Positions 10,314 to 21,212 are shown, counted from the stretch's first letter. The stretch is 64,000 nt of DNA from Ampelocalamus luodianensis (GCA_036346255.1 CM070618.1:64332256-64396255), one strand, 5' to 3'. Numbers and translations are program-made. Notes: a model not told the origin generated them from the sequence alone.

Positions 10314-11263
10314 TCATCTCTTTCTTGAAAACAAAGCCGTCCTCGGCTTTTGATAAGCTGAAAATAGGGTAACAAAGAAGCCAAAGTGTATGCATGGTAT
10401 ATGTATATGTCATCTGTTTTAACGGTTATTCGTTGTTGCACAATTAATGTTAGAAGACAGCAGTGATCATAAAAGATCATTGTATTATTAACCCAAGAGT
10501 AATCATATATGTGAATGATCAAAACAAAAGTTCTCACACAACAATTATTGCAACTAGTTTTGCAAATGTAAGTGAAGCGTTTATGCAATTCAAATCTCTG
10601 AAGTTGTAAACTTGCACTGGTAGCACATATGGGCAAATCTACAACTTTTGGAATCAAACAAAATTCATACATATAATCAGATTTCAATCGAGCAATAGGA
10701 AATTCATCTAGCAATGGTGAAAAGATTTGTAGGTTCTTCCATAATTCAACATCTTCATTCAGATTGTCCATACTAGATGGTGCAATAAAAGGTGAACACA
10801 TAGGCATCAGATGAGCACTAAATTTTATTTTACTCTCATATTGAACAAGATTCAGCACACAAGAATTGTTGTTCAAAACAGTAAGCTTCAATTCATCCAT
10901 GTAATCACAAGTTATGCATATTTGATAAACAAGAAATTGATTGTCTACATCATAATCTCCAATCAAATTAAACTTATACCCAGGGATGTAGACACTAGAC
11001 AAGTATTTTGAACATGCGATTTCAGAAACTTTCTCCACAGCATGTGACAATTTCATAGGTGAATCCAACATAATGGAACACAAAGAATCAGTAGGAGAAA
11101 TTCTAGTCAAAACTTCTTTATGTCTAACCAATTCCACGTGATCATTATATGTGATTAACGCATCACATGAATCACTCAAAACAGCAGACAATTCAATTAT
11201 TTCATCACATGGTGCACTCACGTCGGCAGGTAAATCAACAATTTTATCACATAGTGCACTCAA
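10314..11263 (-). CDS. Unknown ORF of the 9287-15260 element
   Basis: A continuous minus-strand frame opens at 11263 and runs through the internal region into the 3' LTR, with its formal stop at 9998. The part outside the LTR is about 316 codons. Its N-terminus contains an imperfect repeat of roughly 15 residues: CDKIVDLPADVSAP, then CDEIIELSAVLSDS, then CDALI. The rest is rich in Leu, Ile, Ser and Cys. I see no RT, protease, integrase or zinc-knuckle motif. It lies downstream of the gag-like ORF, where pol would be in an autonomous element. It may be an element-specific protein or a decayed coding region. Function unknown. Confidence 0.45.
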
Positions 11264-11303
11264 ATCAATGCAGTCTGTATTCTCTACTTAAAATATGTGC
11301 ATA

Positions 11304-11546
11304 TCAGAATTGTTTTCCACTAATTTTTTTCTTTAAAATAGCATGAATAGTGGACAATTGTAGTTCTTCACAAGCATACTCACCTTGAGTGATGATAGCA
11401 CCATGATCTTTACCTTTTTGGCTGTCCTCAGATGATGTTGGTGCATCCATCTTCTCATCTTCCTTCTCAACCAATGGAGTCGATGGCTTAATCGGCTCAT
11501 TCTCCTCTTTGGCATGTTTCTTAATTTTCTGCAAATTGTTAGTCAC
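11304..11546 (-). CDS. Short charged ORF between gag-like and unknown ORFs
   Basis: Eighty codons rich in Lys and Glu (KKHAKEENEPIKPSTPLVEK, then EDEKMDAPTSSEDSQKGK). This composition is typical of a gag C-terminal linker. It sits in a consistent position just after the gag-like ORF and may be its broken tail. Low-complexity content limits confidence. Confidence 0.3.
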   Translation of the reverse strand: MTNNLQKIKKHAKEENEPIKPSTPLVEKEDEKMDAPTSSEDSQKGKDHGAIITQGEYACEELQLSTIHAILKKKISGKQF

Positions 11547-11731
11547 AGAAAAAACGTAGGTTTGTTCTCATGTTTCCTATCATCAAGCATTCTCAATTTC
11601 TCCCCAATCTAACGTTCAACCTTACAAGCAAGTATAAACAAATGAGGGAGAGAATTATATTCTTTGTGAACAAGAATATCCTGAATTTCTTAATTAAGCC
11701 TACTTAAGAATCTATTCTCTGTAGCTTTAGC

Positions 11732-12265
11732 TTATTCCTCTAAGCCACAACGCAACAAACGAGTTTTTAATTCATGATAGTATTCCCTTACAGTTCTACT
11801 ACGTTGTTTTAAACGTTGTAATCTAGCTAACAAATAATCAGCATGATATTTAGGAACAAATTCATCTCTCAAAAGTTTCTTTAATGCATACCAAGTTTGA
11901 GACACTCTTCCATGTCTACGTAAATGCTTCCACCAAAGTATTGCATCTTCAATAAAAACACTAGTGACAGCTTTAATCTTTTGTCTATCAGACACATCAT
12001 AATATTCAAATTCTTTGTCTAAAGCTATCTCCCAGAAAATATAGACACCAGGATCAAATTTACCAGCAAACGAAGGCACAGTGAGTTTAGTTTTACCAGA
12101 CGTACTATCACGTTCATGTACCTCCCGTGGTAGATAATCGCATCTCAAGCGTGCATCTTCCTCGTGGACTTTCTTGCGCTCCCGTTCAATGGCTCGAAGA
12201 AGACATGGATCTATCTTGTAATCATCCCGTGAATCTGCCATAGTTAGTAGAAAACAAGGGAACAA
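11732..12265 (-). CDS. Gag-like capsid protein, C-terminally truncated
   Basis: The 177-codon frame begins with a short leader followed by MADSRDDYKIDPCLLRAIER. It then shows the plant retrotransposon gag signature: PSFAGKFDPGVYIFWEIALD, EFEYYDVSDRQKIKAVTSVF, DAILWWKHLRRHGR, WYALKKLLRDEFVPKYHADY and a terminal KQRSRTVREYYHELKTRLLR. The protein would form the capsid lattice of virus-like particles and package the element RNA. A stop after CGLEE cuts off the usual C-terminal third and zinc knuckle. Downstream minus-strand DNA still reads gag-like for a while out of frame. The most likely start is the internal ATG of MADSRDD at about 12241. Confidence 0.7.
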   Translation of the reverse strand: MFPCFLLTMADSRDDYKIDPCLLRAIERERKKVHEEDARLRCDYLPREVHERDSTSGKTKLTVPSFAGKFDPGVYIFWEIALDKEFEYYDVSDRQKIKAVTSVFIEDAILWWKHLRRHGRVSQTWYALKKLLRDEFVPKYHADYLLARLQRLKQRSRTVREYYHELKTRLLRCGLEE

Positions 12266-12599
12266 ATCGCAGTGTATATGTCCCTATGAACTACTAGGTT
12301 CTGGAGTTTTCAAAAGTCGCTCACACTCAAGCTTTTACCAAGTTCTTACAAGCTCTTACTAATGTAGCAAGGAAGTGGTACAACCGGTGGCTAGTTCGTG
12401 ATACTCCCACCTGTGAATAGTCCAACGATTGTGAGGAACGACACCTGCTGAATTAGTAGGAAGTGGAGCTTGGAAGGCTTCAATATGGTAGCAAGGATTA
12501 GCAACAATCAAATCAGTAATGCTAGTTGATAAATTATTCAAAGTACTAGTCAATGTTGCTGATCCTAGCCTAATCAAAGCAAGCTAATCAAAGCCCGAT

Positions 12600-13485
12600 G
12601 CAGATAAGTGTATGTACGCACACGCAACGATCAATATGACTTGATGTAAGCAAAGGAGAACCTCACAACAAGTGCTAGGAGAGACGCTAGCCAACTACTC
12701 AAACTTCTGTAAGGGGCACAAGATTGTTCGCACGACGTAGAGCACAAAAGACAACAATATCGGTGTAATGCAAACAGCCCTCTAGATTGAGCAGAAACAA
12801 TAGTTAGTCTTAAACGATGAAAAAATAGAGTTTTATATGGCTTATATATGCTTGTTTGAAAGGTTTCGACGAGATCTACAACTTTCCAGTTGAGGCAAAC
12901 TCCAAATTCCGAAAGGAAGATCGAAGGAAAAGGTAAAAACAGAAACCGAAAACTTGTGACGCGAATTCGGGGCTGAAGATGGCCGATTTTGGGGCACCTG
13001 GAGGGCAACTAGTGGCTTAGATTGAAAAGATGCGTCTCGTCATTAGCTTCGAAACGAGCACAAGAATGTCAAATTCAGGCTCCGTATGCAAAAATTACAC
13101 CCATTTTACTGAAGGTGTGTCGGAAACGGACTCGAATTCGTTTCGGCCTCAAATTGAAACTGCTATAACTTTTGATTCCGTGAGCCAAACGTACTCAATT
13201 TTTTTGTGGCAGCCTGTGGATGTATCAAGAAGGGCTCTACCAATTTTCACTAGATTTGGCAAAGGTTTGATCGGGTTTTCAACTTTCGGAAAGGATGGAC
13301 TCTCTCTTTTGCTTCTCCTGTTTTTTTTTTCTCTTTTTTTTCTCCTCTGTTTTTTTTTTTCTTTTCTTCACTTGTGCCCGAAATCAAACTCACTATTTCT
13401 CTTCCTTCTTTGGCACAACCAATTTTGACTTTTCTTTTCTTTTTCCTTCCTTTACACCAGCGAAAACAAATCTGACAAGGATGTA
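12600..13485. other. Leader region of the 9287-15260 element, no ORF supported
   Basis: Untranslated leader between the minisatellite and the gag-like ORF in the minus-strand element. It includes a pyrimidine-rich tract at about 13300-13450. Open frames across that tract are low-complexity. Confidence 0.5.
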
Positions 13486-14012
13486 GTTGCCACAGCAGGT
13501 GTTTCGGCTGCCGTGGCAAGCGTTTTGGCTGCCACGACAGAGATTTGCAGCAGTGGCGGCTGTGCGCGCTGGTGGTTGCCACGACAGGCGTTTTGGCTGC
13601 TACGGCAGTGATTGGCAGGAGTTTTGCTACCACGGCAGGATGTGGCAGGGGTGGTCGGCCAAGTGCTTGCCGCGGCAGGGAATATCAAGCAGCGGCAGGA
13701 GTTTCGGCTGCCCTGGCAGGATGTTGCAGCGGCGGTCAGCCAAGTGCTTGCCGCGGCAGGGAATATCAATCGGCGGCAGGAGTTTTGGTTGCCGCGGCAG
13801 CGATGGTAGGTTTTTTTTTTTGTTGCCACGGCAGCGAGCGGTAGGTGGTGGTGGTTGTCGTGGCAGGAAGTGGCAGTAGTGGAATAGATTGGTGTGGTTG
13901 CGGCGGCAGCGATGGCGGGAGGCGTGGTTGCCACGGCAGCGATGGCAGGGACTTTTTGTTGCCTTGGCAGTGATGGCAGGCGATTTTAGTTGCCGTGGCA
14001 GCGAGCGGCAGG
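13486..14012. repeat. GC-rich minisatellite built on a palindromic core
   Basis: Dozens of copies of a degenerate unit related to gttgccacggcagcgatgg occur here. The core ctgccgcggcag is its own reverse complement. Two longer units, each ending in gccgcggcagggaatatcaa, repeat at about 13669-13689 and 13749-13769. The tract lies in the leader between the primer site and the gag-like ORF. Frames on both strands are open only because the unit length keeps recoding the same residues. Confidence 0.8.
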
Positions 14013-14271
14013 AGACTGTTTGGCACGAAGTTGTACACAATAATGAAGCTACGCAAAGGAACACGAGATGCAACTAGACAATGATGAACTAAACTCCAAC
14101 TAAACTAGAAATCAGCAACTGACACGACGATGCAACCAAAAATTCAACAAGCAAAATACCGAAACGAAAATTGCAAAGGCACATATTGGTTTGGATGATG
14201 AACTAAACCTATTTTTTTGTGATTTTTATGGCTTTGTGGACTGTAGGGAAAAAAATTCTCACCGATGAACT

Positions 14272-14288
14272 GTAGCTCTGATACCACC
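14272..14288 (-). other. Primer binding site of the 9287-15260 element
   Basis: The minus strand next to the 5' LTR reads ggtggtatcagagctac, complementary to a Met tRNA 3' end. It fixes the element's orientation. Confidence 0.75.
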
Positions 14289-15260
14289 TGATGGACTTGA
14301 AGGTCCTATTGTTGGCCCGATCTTTCGATGAGAACGATAAGTTCGGTAGGTGTCGCTCAACTCTCACGATCCTGGCTACGAACACGCAAGGCTTGAAACC
14401 ACGCAATCGCTGAACTGATTGACAAGTCGTTATCAACCGTGCACGAATACCCGGTTGACCTGACCATGAAGGTCGATTCCTGCATACACCGAAGAAGCAC
14501 GCAAGAACAAGATAATAAGCAATCTGAAATTGCAAATATGATTAAAATATTTAATTGAGTTGGGATTCTGAAGCGGTATTATGGTTGGTCTAGTCGACAC
14601 AAGCCAATACACAAAGTTGCTATGAAGCTAACTTTTAACTAAACAAAATCCAAGAAAACTAGAGGGGGTGTGGCCTCCTTATATAGGGGAGGAAGAGCCA
14701 CAAATCTAAAATAAATAGTGGGGTGGGACTAAAACTTGTGGTTACTGTTTACGTGAATAGTAACCACACCCCTAGGTGGGCCGCCGACAGATGAGCCAAG
14801 TTCAGTATGATTACAAAGCCCAGATTGATCCAAACAAGTGATATGACGTCTTCTTTTGATGATTGCGATCAGTCCAGAAGTAATTTGGAGGTGAGGCCGA
14901 ATCCGTTGGAAAGAGGACGAAATAAGATTTCAATCAAGTACTTGTGGACCTCCAACGGACTCCGTATGTGAAAGTTATGTCTGTTTTAAGTTGGTGTTGT
15001 CAGGCTGATTCCGGAGGCCGAACGGGATTCCAAAACAGGTCCAGCTCGAACTGCTTGCTTGTTTTGGACCAAAAGTGACATGGTGCTGCACATATATATA
15101 TATATATTTCATCATTAGATAGCATCATATAGTTCATATAATATAAAGATACTTTTAAAAACAAACTTACCTGATAATTTAAGTGAAGCGTACGAGCTCT
15201 TATATTTACATAGTAAGCATAGCAAATATGGTTGTATCCATAGGGGTCATATCCTCATCA
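14289..15260 (-). repeat. 5' LTR of the 9287-15260 element
   Basis: About 972 bases, matching 9287-10313. Scattered single-base differences such as gaacagtaaccacgcc versus gaatagtaaccacacc show that the insertion is not brand new. Confidence 0.85.
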
Positions 15261-15546
15261 TCTGCTCTACTTGTGAAGGTGCTAATGCCGTATTTCTTGC
15301 TATATTGTCATTTCCCACTGATTCGTTGGATCAAATATTTTCCTATAATTTTCATTTTTTAAAATATGTTCCCTGGAGTGGCATTCAGACTGCTTGATGT
15401 TGTCTCCTTTATGGCAGGGAGCTGTTGAAACCTTACTGGAGAGGAGTAGCCACATTCAGCTGCAGGATGGTTTAGTCATGCAATTAGATGAGAAATCAAG
15501 GAAAACTATTTTGGCAAGCCTCCATGAAATGTCAACTAAAGCTCTA
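15261..15546 (+). pseudogene. ER-type Ca2+-ATPase (ECA) fragment, right exons
   Basis: After the target duplication the interrupted exon resumes at 15266 and reads LLVK to 15278. An intron starts gtgcta, and the next exon at 15418-15546 follows a ggcag acceptor with GAVETLLERSSHIQLQDGLV, then MQLDEKSRKTILASLHEMST and KAL. The KGA sequence assembled across this intron is the conserved nucleotide-binding motif of P-type pumps. The family normally continues ALRCLGFAY, but here AL is followed by unrelated sequence, so the copy is broken at 15546. Confidence 0.82.
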
Positions 15547-16425
15547 CATCATGGGAAAATAAAAAAAACATACTCAATAACAAAAACATCAGTTATGTTT
15601 TTTTGTTTGTTTCTATTTACTTTATTTAACAGATTTTATAGCCACTATAGTGCAGTGCTTAACAACTACTTTCCGTTACAGCGAAGCGATCATAGCAATA
15701 CCTGAAGTCTCCGTTAAGGAAGAGAATGATCTAAGTCCAACATGTTCATTGACTAAGGACTTGATGGCAAGAGGTTGTTCACGTATGGGCCTTCAATATA
15801 GAAGTTGGGTGCTTATGTACGTTGATATCATATTATTATATGCCACCGAAAGTTTACCTCATCTCTTATATGCCACTCGTTGTCTCACTGATATATGGAT
15901 CCGGACTCACTTTGTAAGTGAGACAGCAAAGAATTTCACAAAAATCCAGTGACATACAAGGAATTAAACCTAATATAATTATGAAGATCTTTTTAGAAAT
16001 ATGCAGCCAAACCCTTTTTCTCTTAAAATATCTAGCCAACCCTTGGATAATTAAGATCGAGTGCTTAAAAAAAATATTATAGCATGTCCTGAGCGTTCAT
16101 TTCTAATCAAACAGTTGATGAACATGTGCCATATGTGCCGAACGAATCACAAGGTAGAGGTTGCCAGGGGTGCAATCAGGTCAAATACAATCAGATTTGC
16201 TTGTGCCGAACCCTTTCCCATATTTTCTCAGAATCAGAGTCAGATGTGGATGGTGCCGAATGCGAATACAAATCCGGGTTGTATCTAACACAAATACAGA
16301 GGGAATATAGATCGAATTCAAATGTAGTAACAAATGTTTAGTTAGATATTACATGCAAAAATATATACCATATACAGTACACAAATAACATTGACAACCA
16401 TGCAACCATTCATGTCTAGAAAATA

Positions 16426-16475
16426 CTTCCAATGAGACGATGACCAGTATAAATGGTAACTTCCAATGAGACAAT
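16426..16475. repeat. Short tandem duplication
   Basis: The sequence acttccaatgagac(g/a)atga occurs twice about 34 bases apart, separated by taaatggta-containing sequence, immediately left of the MITE candidate. Confidence 0.6.
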
Positions 16476-16485
16476 GATGCGTGGT

Positions 16486-16659
16486 TGTAGTGTTTGGATT
16501 GAGCCCAAACCACAATTTGGCCCTTGTTTGGATGGTTGCCAATTTTAAGTCCACGGCTCTATGCTCATATTCTATGTATTTCTTGCCAATCCTAAGCTAA
16601 ATTGTATGCAACAAAAAAAATTGGTAGGATTGGTTTGGGCACAAACCAAATACACCCAT
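16486..16659. mobile_element. Small MITE candidate with imperfect TIRs
   Basis: The left end tgtagtgtttggattgagcc and the reverse complement of the right end tgggtgtatttggtttgtgc match at most positions. Both contain the gtttggtt-like words common in grass MITEs. No clear target duplication, so the family is unassigned. Confidence 0.45.
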
Positions 16660-18620
16660 ACTATTGAACCAATATTAATTGTTTACGGATTTAAATTGCT
16701 AATGACACATATTCTTTTTTCAAAAAGTCAAGAACTACTTGATATGTCTTTGCGATAAGGAGTTTGCTAAATGGTACTCGAGTACTTATTTGTTTTACAG
16801 CACTCAGTTTTTGTAGCCATCAGATACAACACGAGATCCGTGTCATGCTTTTGAAGCAAACCGGTCACAAAAACTTACGAGGGTGTACCTGCTAAGGTTC
16901 TCAACCCGTTTTGTGTGTGAAACCGCCCGGTTTGAACAATGTTCGGCATTCGAGACCGCGCCTTCTAGTCTCCTCTATTTTTTACTGCTATTTCCTTCGT
17001 TGGAGCCAGAGAGAGAGAGGAGTGATGGATAGTAGGGGAGAGGGAGTGAACTCAGGAGCTCTGAGACCTACACAAGCAGGCTCTTAACAAGAGAGTGGTG
17101 GACAACGAATAAGATTAGGATACTTTTTTGAGTTTCAGTGAGTAATTTGTAGTGACCCCAACGGAGGTGATTTGGATTCAAATTCGATTTTGTGTTGTTC
17201 TCGGTTTTTATGTGTTGTGCGTTTTGCTTTATTTTTTTATTCGATCGGGGAGAAGGGTTATCGATTTGGGGATTTTCCGCCGTAGTATTCTTCCACGCAG
17301 GACCAATAGGTGTGTGATTTGGAGTCTTTCTCGCCAAGGCGCATAAATTTTGTGATGATTTCTATTTTTTGGGGGAGTTTTGAACTGATCGATTCTAATT
17401 TAGGGAGGTGTTATTGCTTTTGTTATTGCTTTTGTTGTTTTTTTTTTTTTTTTTTTAATCTCAACAGGTGGACATATTGGTTGAGATTTGAGGATGTTAC
17501 GTTGTTCATTTTTGCAGACATCCATTGTTAGGACTTAAGTCCGCAAAAATGAAGCAAGTCATGATCACAAAACACTTAACATGTAAAATAATATAAAAAA
17601 TGAAGCACCTCGCATTTGGCATGTGAAATGGATATTTCTTTTTTTTTTCACAGCTGCTTATCTGATCTTGTTTCCTCTAGGCCCAATTTTGCCTCACCCT
17701 ATGTGACCTGTGTACAGACCTGCAGATTGACATTTTTGGGTTTTATTTCTATGATTCTTGAAAATGAATCCACGTAACTTTTTACCCTGCAAAAATTGTC
17801 GCATGCATGCCAACACAGTTTTTTTTTTTTGGGTTCACTTGTACTCTGTCCTCTTTCGTCTCCTGATTTTGTTATTTGTTAGGTTCACTTACAATACAAT
17901 TTTTGTCAAGTTAGTCTTTTATGTCAAATTTGTTTTTGTTGTGTGTGATTTTTTTTTTTAAAAAAAATGTCTTCTTTTAGATTAATTATTTTTTCTGTTA
18001 ACTTACGATACAATACCCCTTTTGCAATTTTGGGGCATTTGTGTTGTCCTTGTGTTGTGCATAGGAAGCTTTCCTATAATGTGAGAAGTCATCATTTTTG
18101 CAAATATTTTTTTTATATGAATACTCAAAATGGTTTACATATTTTAAACTATTTAATTTATATTATATATATATATGTATTTTTTCAATAATGGGTGTAA
18201 ATTGGTTGTGTTATGGATCCTGAATATTGAATATGGAAGATTGTACAAGCATTGTATGCATTATTCATAGACACCTCATTTATGTAAACTGGACATATTT
18301 GTTTGTTGTAGCCCATAGGTCCATAACGCAATAGCTGTTGGCTGCTGCCCACATGCATGCATGTGGGGATGTGGTCGGATCAAAACAAGTATAAACAGAT
18401 ATAGATACATGGGCCTATGTCTGTTAATATGTCGGACAAACCCATTAACGTCCACGTGCAAGTGGGCTTTTAGTGGGTCAGGAAATACTAAATAGCTAAC
18501 AAAATGCAGCCGCTCAGTTGTGCGAACGCGGGGGCAGTGAAAAGAAGTAAAAAAAATGCACGTTTTGTTTTGGACGGGCACAGATTTGTATAGTACGGTA
18601 GAAAATTTGAGTACTCTTTA

Positions 18621-18895
18621 AGCTGCTCCCAATAGACAGTATCTTAGTGCAGTTTCTTAATGCATGAGAAGTATTAGGATATTATCTTCCCAATGCATGA
18701 TTTGTTATGGTGTAGTATCTTAAGCTGTTTCATTTAATTACATGTATGAGACTGTTTTGCGTTGGATTTCGAGCCAAACCAGTATCTAAATTAGATACTA
18801 TGGTACCCTCTCTCTTCATTAACTATGATGCCACATCATTATTTTGCCTACATGGCAAGCTAAGATATCAGTTAAGTTGGAGCACTGGGGCAGCC
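18621..18895. mobile_element. Tourist-like MITE, TSD TTA
   Basis: About 275 bases. The left terminus agctgctcccaatagacag pairs with the right terminus (reverse complement ggctgccccagtgctccaac). TTA directly flanks both sides (18618-18620 and 18896-18898), as expected for PIF/Harbinger-mobilised elements. It has no coding capacity. Confidence 0.7.
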
Positions 18896-20378
18896 TTAGC
18901 AAATTAGTACTAGAATATGAATGGTAAAAGTTTTCTTCAGATGGAGTGAATGCGACCATTGTAATTTTGTGTGATGGTGCAAGAAAAGAAGCAGAGAGAG
19001 AGAACCAACCTATCGATGCTCTTTCTTGGTTTGTCTGGCTGCTCATTTTCATCTTTTGTCCTGTCAAACGTGTCAACACTTCTCCTTGATTTCTCTTTCT
19101 TATCTGCTGGATCTTGCTTTTTCTCAACGGCCTGTGCTTCACCTACGTTTATCTACGTGTTCGGTGCTCAGTCTAGGAGGCTGCTCATGCCTTGTGCTCT
19201 TCCTTAAGCGTGTAGTTCAATCAACAAGCATACTAGCAGTCAAGGAAGAAGGGCGGCCACGTTGATCCAGAGGCCGCGCAACTACTTTACACAAGTGCTT
19301 GCTTCATGTACTATACACAAGAATCACGGAGTCACAAAATTCAGATCTGAAAATTCTTGAGGGGAGAAGGTGGACACACCTCGCCGGAGTGAGGTCGCAC
19401 AGAGCTAACCGGGCGCCTGGGTGGGAGGAGGAGGCTTGGCCGATGGGGGGTTTGGGAGGAGGACCAGACGCTTGGGAGGAGGAGGAAGCCTGGCTGAGAG
19501 GAGGCGGATGGGTGTTGGGGGCAACGGTCGGCCGGGAGGAAGATCTGGATCGGGGATGGGGGGCGTGAGAGGAACTGAGTCTGGCGATTGGGAAAGTGGG
19601 AGGCTGGGACTTGGGACTGCGAGTGAGCAGTGGCTAGGGTTTTAGTATTTAGACAGTGGGGGTATCCCACCTGTCAGTTAGGTTGCAGGTAATCGGGCAA
19701 AGTGGGCACGAGTGAAGCTTACTCATGCCCGCGCCCGTTTACCCGATGGGCAAGGAATTATACCTGTTTTCATGTCTATGGGCAAAGAAAGACGCACATA
19801 CCCGTCTCTATTAAAGTATTCGCCCGCGGGCATGCAGCTAATCAGACATAATTGCTCTCCCTACTTGCGATGAATGAATAGGACTAACTCAATGCGTGAA
19901 CCAGACCACCACACAGCCCGTATCCATACAGAATACAGATGGGCCCCTACGCCCTAGTGACCAACTGACCAACGCCTGTCTGTCTGTCTCCTCGTTGCAC
20001 TTGCCAGGACACCTGTTGGCTGTTGCCGCGATAAGCCACCGACCTCCGTCGTGGCCTCGCCTCCGCTTTTCGCCGGGCAGCCGGCGTGGCTGTGCTTCTA
20101 AAAAACTCTGCTCTCCACGTACGCTTCGAGGGCGTTTGGATTGCGCGCGGCCGGTGGAATTCGTGCAACAGGTGAGCTGGATCGGGACCGACGGATGGCG
20201 CGGCTGTCCGACGGCCGCGATTTAATGCTGATCCTGCAAATATCTCGCGAGGGTCTCTTGTCAGTTCCCGCGCGGCGACAGACGGAGCCCATTTGTAAGG
20301 CACTTATCTCCAAACCTATCTATCACGTAGAAATCGCACAGCCATTCGCTTCGTTCTTCTCACCACACCTCATCCGCC

Positions 20379-21083
20379 ATGGCCGCCTCCTTCCTCCGCC
20401 CCTTCCTCCCTCCCAAACCCTTCCTCCCCACTCCCAAACCTCACCTGCCCACTACCCCCACCACCGCCGTACGCTGCACCGCGGCGCCCAAACCGACCTC
20501 CACCCCAAAGCCCACCCAAGGAGAGGCCAACCAAGAACAAGAACCCAGCGCCAACTCCACTCCTGACGAGACCAACGCCAACCCCCACCGCATCCCCGAC
20601 GACGAGACCCCGCCGTCGGCGACGGCGACCACCTCCTTCGCCGTGGCCCGGCGCGTGCCGTCGGCAATCTCCCCAGACCGTCGCCTCGGCCGGACGGCGC
20701 TGACGCAGGAGGAGCCGCCCAACTACGAGATCGGGTGGAAGCGCACCAAGAAGCTGCCCTTGGAGAAGCCCAAGGGGTGGGCCATCGCCGACTTTTTGGA
20801 GAAGCTGGAGGGCCTGATGGCGCGCGGGCTGTACGGGTCGGGGGCGCTGCTGGGCACGGTGGCGGGCGTGGTGACGGAGCGAGCGCGGGAGGAGGCGGAG
20901 ATCCTGGTGGCCGAGGGCGGCGTCGAGGAGCGCGTCGTCACGGAGCTCTTCCGCGTGCTGCGGCTGATTGAGATGGACGTCGAGATGGTCAAGGCCGCCG
21001 TCAAGGAGGAGACCGTCAAGGAGCGCGTCGAGACGGCGCGCGCGCGGTGCCGCCAGGCCATCCTCGTCGCCCTCTCGCTGTGA
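20379..21083 (+). CDS. Predicted plastid-targeted protein of unknown function
   Basis: A 234-codon intronless gene with a strong start context (ccgccATGG), very high third-position GC, and TGA stop at 21081. Residues 1 to about 33 are Pro/Ser/Thr-rich and basic, ending AVRCTAAP, a typical chloroplast transit peptide and cleavage region. Residues 34-90 are a low-complexity Pro/Thr/Glu linker. Residues 92-234 form a compact conserved-looking domain: ARRVPSAISPD, NYEIGWKRTKKLPLEKPKGW, then two or three amphipathic helices (ADFLEKLEGLMARG, VVTERAREEAEIL, VVTELFRVLRLIEMDVEMVK, VKERVETARARCRQAILVAL). There is no transmembrane segment and no catalytic motif. I believe this is a plant-conserved plastid protein, but I cannot name it. 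It is the only gene in the window without visible damage. Confidence 0.85.
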   Translation: MAASFLRPFLPPKPFLPTPKPHLPTTPTTAVRCTAAPKPTSTPKPTQGEANQEQEPSANSTPDETNANPHRIPDDETPPSATATTSFAVARRVPSAISPDRRLGRTALTQEEPPNYEIGWKRTKKLPLEKPKGWAIADFLEKLEGLMARGLYGSGALLGTVAGVVTERAREEAEILVAEGGVEERVVTELFRVLRLIEMDVEMVKAAVKEETVKERVETARARCRQAILVALSL

Positions 21084-21206
21084 CGCGCAGGAGCAGCAGC
21101 CGCGCTCGCACGCGGCCGTGCACGTACGCTTAGGTAGGTGTTCGGCGGCCGGAGTGCTACACGCACTGTGCTCCGATGGCCAACGCGCTCTGTAACTAAA
21201 CCGCGT

Positions 21207-21212
21207 AATAAA
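21207..21212 (+). promoter_or_regulatory. Polyadenylation signal (AATAAA)
   Basis: AATAAA lies about 125 bases after the stop codon of the 20379-21083 gene, at a normal distance for a plant near-upstream element. Confidence 0.55.

Larger units (their letters stand above)
9287..15260 (-). mobile_element. Non-autonomous Ty3-like LTR retrotransposon inside the ECA exon
   Basis: Long terminal repeats at 9287-10313 and 14289-15260 start tgatggac and end cctcatca. Target duplications actgc (9282-9286) and tctgc (15261-15265) differ at one base. A minus-strand Met-tRNA primer site lies at 14272-14288, so the element runs right to left: 5' LTR, primer site, a leader with a GC-rich minisatellite, a gag-like ORF (12265-11732), an unknown ORF (11263-10314), a purine tract (aagaaagaga on the minus strand), 3' LTR. 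I see no protease, RT, RNase H or integrase motif, so movement would have needed another element's enzymes. Excising it restores the ECA reading frame. Confidence 0.85.
15547..20378. other. Intergenic DNA with MITEs; no supported gene
   Basis: Short open frames here do not resemble known proteins. The stretch holds two MITE candidates (16486-16659 and 18621-18895), a small tandem duplication (16426-16475), poly-T tracts (such as 17433-17456), a GC-rich patch at 19370-19630 without a recognisable product, and a patch of cgggca/gcccgt words at 19680-19850 that looks repeat-derived. The last 250 bases before 20379 are probably promoter and 5' UTR of the next gene. They include caaatatctc (about 20236), similar to the plant evening element. 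Confidence 0.5.

Noticed and set aside
13250..14073. Several open frames across the GC-rich minisatellite
   Set aside because: A repeat unit without stops keeps all frames open. The sequence is the leader of a minus-strand retroelement.
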